Assembly (NCBI GenBank): GCA_002314945.1
Contig: DCHV01000097.1
Coordinates: 2,757-66,756 of the forward strand
Source: Prevotellaceae bacterium UBA1743
Lineage (GTDB): Bacteria > Bacteroidota > Bacteroidia > Bacteroidales > Bacteroidaceae
Length of the DNA: 64,000 nt
Direction of reading: 5' to 3'
The notes under the pieces were generated by a model. It did not search any database. It was not told the origin of the DNA and was given only the letters and a program-made list of their open reading frames with translations. Shown in pieces: positions 63,846 through 64,000 of this stretch. The number at the start of each line of letters is the position of its first letter. Within the stretch, counting starts at the first letter, position 1. Position numbers and translations under genes: made by a program.

Positions 63846-63992
63846 GTAGCATCTGCCACGGGCCTTACGGTAGAGGAACTGTCCGTACTGTAGATGGAAG
63901 ACGGGCAGAGCAGAATTGTATATTTTCACCTCTTTTCTTTCCCAATTGAAAATAATGCGTTACCTTTGTGCCCCAAATCTGCATAAACCCTG
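63846..63992 (+). other. Post-stop remnant and promoter region at the window edge
   Basis: 63846-63893 is the in-frame continuation of the PD-(D/E)XK gene (15 codons and a stop). The remainder is intergenic and ends with a -7 box (63961-63968). No other feature is visible. Confidence 0.6.
63961..63968 (+). promoter_or_regulatory. -7 box of the gene cut by the window edge
   Basis: TACCTTTG, 24 nt before an ATG at 63993 that begins a frame running off the window. Confidence 0.45.
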
Positions 63993-64000
63993 ATGGAAAA
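63993..64000 (+). CDS. Start of a gene truncated by the window edge
   Basis: Only ATGGAAAA is in the window. The promoter box upstream supports a real start, but nothing can be said about the product. Confidence 0.3.

Overview
The window comes from a Bacteroidales genome, most likely Prevotellaceae-like. The evidence is the gene content (the T9SS components PorX, PorW and PorE, archaeal-type Psd, VirE-free Bacteroidetes housekeeping genes) and promoters with the Bacteroidetes -7 box TAnnTTTG, here mostly TACCTTTG or TAACTTTG, in front of many genes. No rRNA, tRNA, integrase, IS transposase or CRISPR array was recognised. The genus is an inference.

Region 1 (1-15.4 kb) is housekeeping: a Fur-family regulator and purA; trxA, a small conserved protein, tsaE and a TPR protein; dnaE; psd, pssA and a secreted FAD-dependent oxidoreductase; tadA facing yraN, birA and pyrH; then frr and rsgA.

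Region 2 (15.4-24.2 kb) is the most unusual block. A five-gene run encodes a VTC-type polyphosphate polymerase, a DUF4956 membrane protein, a DUF2490 beta-barrel, a small secreted protein with a sorting-like tail, and a Cthe_2159-type beta-helix polysaccharide-binding protein. Facing it is a second Cthe_2159-type protein, overlapping the genes of a LytS-type histidine kinase and a LytTR regulator. A retropepsin-like protease with a 77-aa partner lies between them. I infer one surface-polymer system with its own sensor.

Region 3 (24.1-25.5 kb) is an intergenic stretch of 1.4 kb with two mirror-image arrays of an 8-bp repeat, an AT-rich core, an orphan promoter and decayed reading frames.

Region 4 (25.5-43.5 kb) holds a CE15-like esterase, then a same-strand series porW, porX, a GH78 rhamnosidase and a long coiled-coil protein that carries the SbcC/Rad50 zinc hook but no ATPase head. 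Next come an FNT channel, a HEAT plus DUF1080 protein with a Gfo/Idh oxidoreductase, and porE downstream of topB.

Region 5 (43.5-62.5 kb) holds topB, an aminopeptidase P, a gamma-carbonic anhydrase, a FAS1 lipoprotein, a three-gene run of secreted proteins (small protein, alpha/beta hydrolase, metallophosphoesterase), a PrsW-like membrane protease, a corrinoid methyltransferase-like protein, a large discoidin-domain protein and a small conserved protein. Several secreted proteins end in tails resembling T9SS type A sorting signals, which fits the por genes.

The two edges of the window (1-420 and 62.7-62.96 kb) carry copies of the same palindromic repeat that contains a -7 promoter box. At each edge it runs directly into a gene: the Fur regulator on the left and a PD-(D/E)XK (Rpn/PDDEXK transposase family) protein, shortened by an amber codon, on the right.
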